From Paracyclopina nana (Eukaryota; Arthropoda; Copepoda; Cyclopoida; Cyclopettidae): DNA of 64,000 bases. The notes under the pieces were generated by a model. That model did not search any database, was not told where the DNA came from, and saw only the letters and a program-made list of their open reading frames with translations. Below are positions 33,849 through 43,856 of the stretch, one piece after another. Each line of letters opens with the position of its first letter. The first letter of the stretch is position 1. Location: positions 1,684,001 through 1,748,000 of the forward strand of contig JAGUCH010000009.1 of assembly GCA_019096065.1 (NCBI GenBank), given 5' to 3'. The position numbers and the translations under genes were made by a program.

Positions 33849-35573
33849 ATGTTTTCAGTACCTGATTTATTCATTACTTTAATAATCAGCCTGAAGTTAG
33901 TCATTTCATTGGTTTCTCCTGTGGTTCTGATCACTTGCATCTGTCTAGTAATTGTTGGTATCCAACGCAAAAAAATGCAGCCATTAACATCAGGAAAAGT
34001 TGGTAGCTACTATGAAAAAGTGTTATCAATCGGACTCGAAGAAAAACTTGGTACTGACATTTATTGATTTTTCTTATTGGGTATACAAATAAAGCTACAC
34101 TTTCTGACTATGTTAGGCCCTTGCTATTACGAAGTGTATATAGGAGATGGGTTTTGTGATGATCATGCCAACAGTCCAGAATGCAATTTTGACGGGAACG
34201 ATTGCTGCCATGAGTTTTTACACAAATATTTTTGCATCAAGTGCATTTGTCATCTTGACGGTCTAACACATCCCTCCCCTTTAAGCCTAGGTTAAGCTAC
34301 ATTTAAAAAAAGCTCTTTAATTATTTTTCACGACAGCTATTATTCTCAGATGAAAAATGTGAAAACTGGAACATGGTGGGAAATGGCTATTGTGATGACT
34401 TGAACAACAATGAGAACTGCGACTTTGATGGCAATGATTGTTGCTTACCAACGATTCTTAAATCTTGCGTGGACTGCATTTGTCACCTGGATGGACTGAG
34501 ACATCCAATTGAGCAATTGCATGATTATGGGAGAGCAAGTAAGAGCAGCCAATTCTGGTGGATAATCAATGTATGCCATAAGCTTGACTTCCCTGACTTG
34601 GTCACTCAATTGGATTCGTTTGGAATAAAAAGTTATGGAAGATTCAATTTTTGCTCAATTTGTGCAAAATTGCTGTTCTACTGAATTCGCCAAAATCAAC
34701 TTTTTCCCCAAAATTATTTTTTCAGCACCAAATTTGAATCTTTAACTGTCATTTACATTAGTTTGAGCTCTCTTGATAGTCTAGAAATTGTTCAAATTAG
34801 AAGATGAAAATTGGTACCAAAAACGGAAATCTGCGATTTGACGCAATTTCTCGTGCGCGTAAAATCGGCTTTTTGATCCACCGTGGAATGCTACTACGAC
34901 GGTGGCGATTGCTGCCTCGCAAAAGTCAACAATGCACAGTGTGTATTGTGTGCTTGCAAAAAGTACCCGATGTTGAGCAACCCGAATGAAGGAAACAACC
35001 AGGATGGGGCTTGCCTGTCACCGCTTTTACTCTATATTGGAGATGGAGTCTGTAATGAAGCCAATAATTTACCCAGCTGTGATCATGATGGAGGTGATTG
35101 TTGCCTGAAGAAAATATTTAAAGACTGCACAGACTGCACTTGTCACTTGGACGGAGTGATGCACCTTGAGGCTTGCTACAATGGAATTTTTCAAGTGAAT
35201 ATTGGCGATGGGGTGTGTCAGGATTACATGAATATTGAAGAGTGCTCACAAGATGGCTACGATTGCTGTATTCCGCTCATAGTAATAGACGAATGCACAG
35301 ATTGCATTTGTCACCTGGATGGGACGAGGCATCAAGGCAGGTCATTGGTGCATGGTAATTCTATAGCTTTATTATTGTTATAATATTAAATTAGTTGATT
35401 AAGACTGCTTGTATCCATCACATTATCTTGGTGATGGGATATGTGATGATGTTGCCAACAATGAGAAATGTGATTTCGATGACGGAGATTGCTGCTTGGA
35501 ACTTATTCGTGTAGAGGCATGCACAGATTGCAAGTGTCACTTGGACGGAACCAAACATCCTTCCTCTATTTAA
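33849..35573 (+). CDS. Membrane-anchored multi-LNR (Lin12/Notch-like repeat) protein
   Basis: Readable exons are 33849-34050, 34117-34290, 34350-34538, a central block ending at 35354 and 35404-35573. The resolved junctions are phase 1. Exon 1 is hydrophobic (LFITLIISLKLVISLVSPVV and on) followed by QRKKM, a signal anchor or one end of a longer gene, because an AG sits just upstream (33857). Five good modules and one decayed one follow. Each has IGDGxCDD, an ECxxDGxDCC calcium-binding core and a tail CxDCxCHLDGxxHP. Canonical LNRs bind calcium and occur in Notch, PAPP-A and GNPTAB; here the Cys of the CDxxCN segment is missing and the DCC pair is added. The central exon's 5' limit is unresolved: the third repeat (34810-34990) carries a stop and frameshift. 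A poly(A) signal is at 35593-35598. Function unknown. Confidence 0.75.
34117..34290 (+). other. LNR module 1 exon
   Basis: A phase 1-1 exon encoding one module: IGDGFCDDHANSPECNFDGN, then DCC and CIKCICHLDGLTHP. A symmetrical exon can be duplicated or skipped without changing frame. Confidence 0.8.
34350..34538 (+). other. LNR module 2 exon
   Basis: A phase 1-1 exon with VGNGYCDDLNNNENCDFDGN, DCC and CVDCICHLDGLRHP. Confidence 0.8.
34810..34990 (+). pseudogene. Decayed LNR module 3
   Basis: The second half (ECYYDGGDCCLAKVNNAQC, then CACKK) is readable, but the first half is in a different frame and a TGA lies at 34874-34876. The CHLDG tail is replaced by CKKYP. It is either a broken exon or an exon split by an intron that I could not place. 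Confidence 0.55.
34991..35354 (+). other. LNR modules 4 and 5, fused exon
   Basis: Two modules with no intron between them: IGDGVCNEANNLPSCDHDGG with CTDCTCHLDGVMH, then IGDGVCQDYMNIEECSQDGY with CTDCICHLDGTRH. The donor at 35355 is phase 1. Confidence 0.75.
35404..35573 (+). other. LNR module 6 exon (last)
   Basis: GDGICDDVANNEKCDFDDGD, CC and CTDCKCHLDGTKHP, then SSI and a stop. Confidence 0.8.
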
Positions 35574-35598
35574 TGTTTTTATATAGTAGCACAATAAA

Positions 35599-37012
35599 CC
35601 AGACATTGGAAAAAAGGGCCAAAAGTAGCTTTCTTTGGCATTCGCCTGCCAAAAAGCAAAAAAGCAAAAAAAGCGATAAAACTCTTCTGGTAATTTGGCC
35701 CCCTCTATAGTGGCGCCATCCAAAGAGGTTGCGACAAAAGCCTGAACTAAATATCTTGACCCAAGCTATTTATATTGTTCAACAATTTTCAGATTTGCGT
35801 GCGAGGCAAGTAAAAAAATGCAGTGAGTTTAATTTACAGTATGAAACTCGAGATTATTTGGAGTTGAAGAGTTGCTGGGTTTCTTCCATGTCTTGCATCT
35901 GTGTAAAACTGCAAAAATGAGCTGCAATTGATTTGTCATGTCTTTTGAGGCCTCAAGTTTAATAATCACTTCGCTGTAGCATGCAAGTGCAATAAATCAA
36001 TGATGATTTTTAGCTAGTCATAAATCCCGATGACTTATTGTTTAATTTTAACAGTTTGTTTAAACTTTTTGCAAAGCCTCAGATTTTCTTGGATTGAGAC
36101 CACATTTTCGTGGAACTCAATGGGGCAAAGTCGAATTTTAATACAAAAATGACAAAAACTTGAAGAAACATCATAATCGAGTTTAAGGAATATTTTTGTC
36201 ACCAAGTGCGCGCGACCCGGCCGAAGATTGAGGTCACGAGAAAAGGCCAAAGTCGACGGCGATCAGCTAGTCGGACCTATTATTTCTCTTATAGTACTTT
36301 TGGGCAGGTTTTTTTGTGTGTGTAAAAAGAAGTTTCGCAAACTTGAAGTCTCGACATGAAATTTGAAGTGCCTGCTTTCAGAGCGAACATCTGGTACCAC
36401 AGCTGACGGAGTCTTCTCATCTTGCAATTAAGAAGGCTGGTGACAATTACGTCATCTGCTAGAATGGGCCGCGAGAAAAAGGCCAGCTTGAAAGTCGATG
36501 ATAATATGCTTCTTTTTTCAATGCAGATCTCCTTTCAACGCAGACTCAACTTAGGCCCACCTAACCTAGTCTTTAAAGTTAGCATCGCGCATAAGCAGCA
36601 AGTTCCATCTAAATTACTTTATCACTCTTTTTGACTATATTATTTATGGCACGCCTGAAAGTATATTTTTTATGCTAGCTTTGCAATCCAAGCATGAGCT
36701 CAAGGGACATCTACCCAAGATGCATTTCAAAGACTAAATTTTACCGGGGCCGGGGCCGGCGTCGTTGCAGTAATGATAATGTTTTAGATGAGTTAGAAAT
36801 AAACAAGTTCATTTGAACTGTAGTACATTTTTCTTTAAAATGGCCTTCGATCTTCACCGCTGCCCTCAGTGAGCATCTCGAAGCCATACGAGAAAGAAGT
36901 CACTTTTTTCATCATGATGGACTACAACGGACGCACTTTATTAAAAGTAATGCACTTCTTTCGTGGAAATTGCAAGCATCTCTTTAATCGTCATTTTTCC
37001 ATGATCCTTTAG
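35599..37012. other. Intergenic spacer
   Basis: No supported gene. There is a GC-rich patch (GGGGCCGGGGCCGGCG) near 36746 in an otherwise AT-rich region. Confidence 0.55.
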
Positions 37013-37300
37013 ATGTGGAAACCCAAGAAAGTTTTCGTGGTCATTCTTCTCGTACTTTTGCTGAACAAGAGAAGTGAGCAACGGTCGATTAATAGTTATG
37101 GCAAAAGCTTTGGATTCATGCAAAGGTTTCTCGAGACCAGCAATAGCAGCTACCGAAGAGTTCAACTCAACCCCCTCAAGTTTCTCCGATTCAGTACGGT
37201 TGAAGACATTGTCAACCCTAACCCAGCTGGCCAGAATCCGAGCAACTACACACCGAGTGCAAATCCCAATTTCTGGGTGAAAAACTATGGATCCTATTAG
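37013..37300 (+). CDS. Small secreted protein or peptide precursor, 95 aa
   Basis: The frame starts with an ATG directly after an acceptor-like CTTTTAG, so a 5' UTR exon is likely. Residues about 5-20 (KKVFVVILLVLLLNK) look like a signal peptide. The remainder is polar, rich in Ser, Asn, Pro and Tyr, with one Arg pair (YRRVQLNPLKFLRF) that could be a processing site. There is no amidation Gly next to basic residues, so it is not a classical amidated neuropeptide. I recognise no family. A chance ORF is possible; the signal peptide and acceptor context are the support. Confidence 0.45.
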   Translation: MWKPKKVFVVILLVLLLNKRSEQRSINSYGKSFGFMQRFLETSNSSYRRVQLNPLKFLRFSTVEDIVNPNPAGQNPSNYTPSANPNFWVKNYGSY

Positions 37301-38527
37301 TAATGATAACACGCTACCAAACCTTTATTACTACCCATACTAGACTGCTGTGCAACATTCAACTGTGATTCAAATTATAATTTTAGCTAGTAAACATTCA
37401 TGGGCATCATGTAAAATGCAAAGAACTACTACATACAAAACATTCTTGCCGTGTAAAAGTATCTAAATTGCTTCACATTGATATTATCGATAATAAACCA
37501 TATACGAGCGAATATACATATATCATTATCCGTATCAACAGCATAAAAATGGATATGCAAATCTAGTCCGATGAATAAGAAAGCTAACAGTACAAAAATA
37601 GAGTCTGCTTGGCGAAAAGCTTGGCTAAAAATTATTGCCTGATTTGTAAAAAGCCAACTTCAACCATTCTGGAGTCCAAAAATAAGACATTGCTAAAAGC
37701 ATCAATAATAGAGTCCGATTCATGTAACTGAGTGAATTGAGGGATTTTCTTCAATTCCAGCCGTCAACTCGAGATTATATATGTGCTAAACTAAAGCCTG
37801 ATGATTTCTTCAAGATTTTTTTCCGAAGAAAGTTCCGATACTTCAAGCTTTGAAAAAGTAGTCACGCAACCTCGCGGAGTAATCACTGCTTTGTTTGAAA
37901 ATAGCGCCTTTTCTCTGCATCGGGAAATAGTTCGAACTTAATACATCATTCAATTAAGTTAGATCATGAAATGAATCGATTTTCTAAAATCAAGTCCAAA
38001 TTAGGCTTTCTTTCAGTTTCAGTGGGTTATTTTGGCTTTTACGCCCGCTTTACCACCAGACTTTTTCATGGAGTTTGAATTTTCTCTCAGCCGCGGAGTA
38101 AACTAAGCGCTACTTTACCGACAGCGTCCATTAACAGAAGCCGAATTTTGCGTACGAAACTCTCGCGAAGGTAAGTCTTTTCGCCCTTACCGTTCTTTTT
38201 AGAGGCCGGTTGGCGATCAATTCTTCGATTTCCAAGTCATTCGTCAAAGCTCTTCACCTTCACCCCGTTGTTTTGACGCAAAAATTGACCAAAGCATTGA
38301 AAAATTTGAGAATTGCATTGTCAGTTTAAAAGCCGCGAATTCGCTCCAACATTCATCAATTGGCTTGTTGAAGCTCAAATTGCCTTGTAACTGGTTACCT
38401 TACATTCATGACGATCATTCTGGCTTGATTAGAGGTGGTTTTCCACTGAGATGTCAAAGATTGAGCCGGATTCGGTTTTGACGCCTTTGTTTACATTGCA
38501 GTGATTTGACGAGAAAAATAATCGAAA
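37301..38527. other. Spacer and presumed promoter/5' UTR of BTB gene
   Basis: No gene seen from 37301 to about 38030. From 38030 the sequence is less AT-rich, with CpGs, and may hold the BTB promoter and 5' UTR. A copy of TCACGCAACCT lies at 37862-37872. Confidence 0.45.
37862..37872 (+). promoter_or_regulatory. TCACGCAACCT motif upstream of BTB gene
   Basis: One of four exact copies of this 11-mer in the window (others at 16518, 51312 and, reversed, 53625). The complement AGGTTGCGTGA contains a bHLH-PAS/XRE-like core (TTGCGTG). A regulatory role is inferred only. Confidence 0.3.
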
Positions 38528-38970
38528 ATGGCACAAGGTGATCAACAGCAGTTTTGCCTCCGTTGGAATGACTTCCAGACCAACATGGTGTCGTCGTTCA
38601 AGCACTTGAGGGACGAAAAGTCATTCACCGACGTCACCCTCGCTTGCGATGGACAAACTTGCAAAGCGCACAAAATGGTCCTGTCCGCCTGCTCGCCATA
38701 CTTCAAGGTATGAAGGTGTTCTCTCCGTGATTCTTGCCTTTGGATTGAAATGGGTTTCATTTTCAGGCTCTGTTAGAGGAAAACCCAGCCAAGCACCCGA
38801 TCATTATTCTGAAGGATGTCCCATTCCAACACTTGACAGCCATCCTGGAGTTCATGTACGCTGGAGAGGTCAACGTAGCCCAAGATCAGCTGCCAGCATT
38901 TTTAAAGACCGCAGAAAGGCTCAAGGTCAAGGGCCTGGCAGAAGCTCCCCAAACCATCAAGCAGGAATAA
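38528..38970 (+). CDS. BTB-domain protein of the Lola/Bric-a-brac/Tramtrack type, 127 aa
   Basis: Exons 38528-38707 and 38767-38970 join in phase 0. The protein is almost only a BTB dimerisation domain of the arthropod transcription-factor type: [49 protein letters not shown], then [40 protein letters not shown] and [10 protein letters not shown]. It ends nine residues later (IKQE) without a DNA-binding domain. A BTB-only product could be a dominant partner of zinc-finger family members, or this could be the shared 5' part of a gene with alternative 3' exons. No zinc finger is seen before 39756. A poly(A) signal at 39240-39245 supports a short transcript. Confidence 0.93.
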
Positions 38971-39239
38971 TAACGTAAAATTCTCAACTTATCGACGACT
39001 ACCAATTTGTTTGAAAGACAACACAGTGAATGAATGCTAGATTTTGCGCTGCTGATATCCCAATTCATTATCTTTTTACCAATGAGAAGAAACCGAGAGG
39101 AAAGGTGGGTTTTTTGGATTTACGTTCTTTGGCACTTGCATTTTCGCCCCCAAACACCAAAAAAAGCCACACCCTTTGAAAAAAAAAGATTTTCTTTTGA
39201 CTACATTAGAGTAATTATCTCTCGTGTGCCCTTTGTATA

Positions 39240-39245
39240 AATAAA
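39240..39245 (+). terminator. BTB gene poly(A) signal
   Basis: AATAAA 270 bases after the stop. A (CT)n tract follows at about 39270-39288. Confidence 0.55.
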
Positions 39246-39269
39246 CACGAGAAATGGCCAACTTATTGC

Positions 39270-39288
39270 TCTCTCTCTCTCTCTCTCA
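39270..39288. repeat. (CT)n microsatellite
   Basis: About nine CT units between the BTB and TRIM-NHL genes. Confidence 0.9.
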
Positions 39289-39756
39289 CTTCAAACCAAA
39301 TCAGTTCATAAAATGCTCGGTGCGAAATAAAAGAAAATCGTTGTAGTTCAGCTAAAGCTTACGGTTGTAGTATTGACTCTTTTATTCGGAGATATCATCA
39401 TGAGATTGAGCTCTTTGACACCAAAGTATCTTGCATCTTTGAGGTTTTGATAATTAGGTGTGCTGACATGAAGAAAAATGAAGTTGTTCAACAAAATGGA
39501 TCAGCTTGAGAACTTGACCTAAGTCAAAGCCATACACTAGCGGGACTCTATGGAGCTAAATTTCGAGAAGGAATCTAAAAGATAGACGGAAACGGCATCA
39601 TCATCAAGAGTTGTTCTGGCTCAGCATTTTACAACGACAATTAGCTACATAAATATAGGAGGCCTTTGCAGCTACTTGGTGGCCCTTTAGCACCTATAAT
39701 TAGTGGGGAAAGTCTTGTTTTTTGCTGGAGGGGCAAATAGGGGGTGGTGGCAATAA

Positions 39757-42700
39757 TTATTGCAAATATTTGTACAATTTGAAGCAGTGGTTGCCGCTGT
39801 CAGCCACGGCAATATGGCCGTCATCAGTGAGAGCCAGGCCTTGAGGCCCATACAGAGGACACCCAAGGGTATTAACGAATGACAAAAACGAGCCCTGACT
39901 ATCGAAGATTTGTATGCGTGAGTTGCCCCAGTCTGCAACCATGATATTATCTTGAGCATCCACAGCCACTCCGGTTGGTGCGTTGAATTGGCCATTTCCC
40001 TCTCCATTGGAGCCGAAGCTGAATAGGAACTCTCCAGTGGCGTCAAAAACCTGAAAAAAATTAATGCACATTACTGCTAACTGCCACAGCTATAAATCGT
40101 CCTGAAAGAGCCTTAATCCTCTCGGCCTTAGGTTTCCAGCCAATATGTCACTGAAGGCCATTAAAGTACACTAAATGGCAGTGCCAAAAACTGGCACCAT
40201 TACAAATTACCTTGATGGAGTGGTTATGGAAATCGGAAATGATGATATGGTCCAGTGAGTTGATGGCTACGAAATGAGGTCCAGCCAATTTGTCCGGCTC
40301 GCTGCTGCCCCTCGAGCCGAATTTCTGTATGAGCTTTCCATTGGGTTGGAACACGAGGATGCACGAGGCCTTATTATCTACCACGACCAAATGTCCGGAA
40401 CGGTTAACTGCGATTCCTTTTGGGCCTGCAAGAAGAGTGGAGGGTATATATGAGGAAAAATGGCCTGGCAATTACTCTCCTAAAGGCTTGTGCATTAAGG
40501 CCACCGAAACTGCAAGAACTACAAAACTTGGGATTATTTCTTCTACATCATTCCGCACAAAAGTTCCAAGATCTCTTTGAAGCATATGTAACTTCGTCGT
40601 TAATTAAATCTATTGACAATAATGGCAAGTACTTTGAGCACTATCTAGGTGTCCAAGACGGGGAGTTGCTCAGCATCGTCTCGGATTATTTGAGCGTAAA
40701 AGTAGCAATTTAGCAATCTGGCTCAATTTTTCTATTTCCTAACGCTTTGCTCGGATCATGCATAGAGTACCTAGAAGTTTGCCAGCTCCAATTTTGTTGA
40801 CGAACTTGCCATTGGGTTCAAAGACTGTGACACATTTGTTGTCATAGTCTGCTACAGCCAAGTTTCCGTTATGCATCAAGGCCACTCCGGTTGGCCTTTG
40901 TAGTTGGCCAGGTCCTCGACCACGGACTCCAAAGCGTAGCCTAACACAGCCTGTCACAGCATCAAAGCACTGCACGCATTGATTATTCGAGTCTGACACC
41001 ACAATGAGCCCTACGAAAAACGAAATCGAAGAATACACAGGAAATTATTAAGGCTCCGTTCAGCTGCATGGCTTTTCGGCAAAATATCAAAGTCATAAAT
41101 ATTTTTTGCCAAAAAGTATGAAAAGGTTGATAGAAACCATGGCTGAAATTTGCTATTCGCAGCCAAAATATCAAATGGGGCAGGTGCACATGTCCTAAGA
41201 GAAATGTAGTGTACCATCAGGTGACATGGCGACCCCTTGGGGATTGGTAAATTCGCCTCTATTGCGGCCTCGGTTGCCGACCTTTAAGACAAGGTCATCT
41301 TCTATGGGATTGTTTCTCGAGCAAGCGCTGCCTGCAAACGACCTGGAAATAAATTGCATTTATCATTATATCTTTTCTATTCACGTCGTCTGTCATGCTG
41401 CATGACAGCCCGCACTGTAAATGCTATTTATCACGACGAGAAAATCCAAAAAAATAAATACCTAGCTGAGGACGGCCTTTTTGCCGACCGATGACGCATT
41501 GTGGAGCTAGAAGGTCGCACCGCCGTGGATTTAGGCCTTTCAGCCATCTCACTAATGTAGGGTAAGCCAGAAATCTGAAGGGAGACGAATGCACTTTAAA
41601 AGCATTTCCCCAAACCTGCCTCAAAATAAGGCTGAATTATTAGGCCCAGTGTAGTACAGTAGAAATAAGGTATTCTTTGTGCACGAGGCAACGACGTCTA
41701 TTGACTATTGATTTGAGCCTACTTTTGTAATAAGGTGCTTTTTCTCATATGATACACATGGACCTTCTTTTGTAATGGCCACATTTTCGTAACAAGAGTC
41801 TCATTTCAAATTGTGAGAAAAGAAAGCCACGAAATGTGGTGCTATTTTTCTGGTGAGGCCAGCATTAAATAAAAAAGTGGGAAAAGCTCTTGTGGGAAAT
41901 TGTTTACCGTGAAGGGACTTCCATTGATGTGGTGACCAAACAATTTAATGGCTAGCTCGTACTGTCCGTCCACAGGAAGTCCATACTTGAGCTCATAAGT
42001 GCCATCCTCCATGTCAGTGAGCTCGGTCGTCAATTGAAACGGCTGGCCGCCACCTCGAATTTGCACTGGCACGAGCTCGCATAAAAAGCTTTCAACTGTC
42101 GGCCCCAAGGTCACATTTCCCTGCCAATCTCTGGCTGTAATTGTCACCACCGTCTGACGACCCACGTAACACTGCTTCGTGCCCTCCCCCAAAGCAGTGG
42201 TTTGCGTATGGAGAGCAGACGAGCTGAACAATTCGCCCCAAGCTGAGATGATCCTCTTCAGCATGGTTGCATCACCTGCAAATTCATAAAGTTATTTTTA
42301 GGTGTCCCAGACGGGAAATCTATTTACTGTCCGGTATTATTTAACCTAACTACATTTTATTCTAAGGTGATCTTGATGGCGCAACTGATAGCGCACTCTA
42401 CTACCAATCGCGAGGTCTAAGGTTCGAGTCCGCGCAATTTCATTATTTTTTTAGAGCTGAAATTCGGCCTTGCTAGCTCGCTCCGCTCTAATTAATACGC
42501 ACCTTTTTCAAAAACCAAGTAGGGATTCTCCGCTGGCGTGGTGACCACTTGCATTTGGCCATACTCCATCAATCTTTCGCCGACTTGCTTTTTGACGAGC
42601 AAAATCTCCGTCTCGGATCCGTGCGTGAGTGCTTTCTCCACGAATTCACAGCTGGTGTAAAGATCTCCGAGGCTCGATTCCAACTCGTCCTTTTGCCTCA

Positions 42701-43856
42701 TGAGCGTGGCTTGCTTCTGGCTCTCCGTTCGCCGCAACTGCCTGAGCAGCTCGTCACGACGATCGTTGACGAGCTTTGCAATTGCATCAAAGGCCTCGTT
42801 GATATCGGCCTCCAATTGGTGATTCAGTTCTGACAGCCTCTGGGACATTTTGCTCACATTCGAGATCCCCTCCTTCAACGTGGGTACCTGGAAAAATTAA
42901 TATTTCGTAGTTTATAGCAAACATAAGTACTTTTTTATATTACATGGGAGTGAGCCTCGTCCACGAGAGCTCGCAGCTCGACCTTCTCAATTTCAACAGC
43001 CTCTGCCATTCTTTTGGTGGAGTGGTCACGATGGCCGATGTCTGTGCACGTGGCACAAATGGCCGTTTCGCAGTCCTCGCAATAGAACCTGAGCGTCTGT
43101 CCAAAGTGGTTATGGCAAAGGAGGACGCGCGAATTATCAGGGTAATCTACGGCAGGGTATCCCGCAATGCTGCCGCAATTCGTTAGCTGCGGAGGAGATT
43201 CCGGTCTCGTATAGAGGTCAGAGGAAAAGGTTGTGAGGCCGTCCACTTTGGAGTCGGTGTCCTCCTCCGAGTCGTACGAGGACAGGGTGCAACTTTGGCA
43301 GCCCGTGTCGTTCGTCACGGAGGTGGCGATCGTTGTGTCGCAGCCTCGCACACTCGCGGCGTCCTCAGATAAAACCTCGATCAATTGGCTGATAAAATAA
43401 TTGGGCTGCAACGCCTTGATCTGCACGCAAAGAGAAAGCTAGTTAATAATCGGCCAAGATACTGCTACATTAATTTGGCCAAAAAGTATGTACGTGATTG
43501 CATGTATAAAATAACTTACTCCTTTTTGTGGTAGGATGGATTGTTGCCCGCAAAGCGGGCACGTTATTGTGAGACTTTCCGGCGGTAAATAGGTTCCCAG
43601 GCAGCAAAGACAGAAAGTATGGAGACAGGGCAAAACCTAGTAGCAAAAGAAATTACACGTTAGTTATGATACATCTAAGAGAGATGTATTTATGTATTCA
43701 GACCTTCGGCTCTTTGTAGCGCTGGAGGCAAATTTGACATGCAAGTATGTTCCTGTCGATATGCCTAATTACGTGGGCTTCACTGGAGCTACCAGTGCCT
43801 GAATCAGTGTCTTCGAATAATTTCTGCTGGAATCTCGTGGTGCCTCCATTGGCCAT
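39757..43856 (-). CDS. TRIM-NHL protein, TRIM2/TRIM3 type E3 ubiquitin ligase, about 829 aa
   Basis: TRIM2/3 proteins are RING ubiquitin ligases with RNA- or partner-binding NHL propellers. Ten exons join in phase: 43856-43704, 43636-43520, 43420-42944, 42887-42503, 42275-41908, 41574-41462, 41342-41215, 41010-40771, 40425-40211 and 40050-39757. Order: RING at about residues 40-82 ([34 protein letters not shown]), an acidic/Ser linker, B-box at about 192-223 ([20 protein letters not shown]), coiled coil, filamin-type Ig domain at about 377-500, a basic Ser-rich linker and a six-bladed NHL propeller at about 550-829. Signatures include [29 protein letters not shown] and [13 protein letters not shown]. 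The ending [12 protein letters not shown] matches TRIM2/3. The linker between RING and B-box is about 60 residues longer than in vertebrates from memory. All zinc ligands look present. Confidence 0.95.
41051..41196. mobile_element. Degraded MITE in TRIM-NHL intron
   Basis: An imperfect inverted pair (GGCTCCGTTCAGCTGC and GGGGCAGGTGCACATG) lies between exons 7 and 8 and recalls the Tourist-like family at 5941. GCAAAATATC words inside also recur in those copies. Confidence 0.45.
42370..42455 (+). repeat. tRNA-like sequence, probably a pseudo-tRNA or SINE head
   Basis: It has box A-like (TGGCGCAACTGATAGCGC) and box B-like (GGTTCGAGTCC) elements at the right distance for a pol III promoter, followed by a T run. 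The anticodon stem, T stem and acceptor stem do not pair well, so a working tRNA is unlikely. It lies in the fourth TRIM-NHL intron on the opposite strand. Confidence 0.5.

Noticed and set aside
36746-36765. GC-rich patch as a CpG-island promoter
   Set aside because: Only about 20 bases of GGGGCC-type repeat, with no gene start nearby that it would fit.
42370-42455. Functional tRNA gene
   Set aside because: The acceptor, anticodon and T stems do not pair, so it is listed only as tRNA-like.
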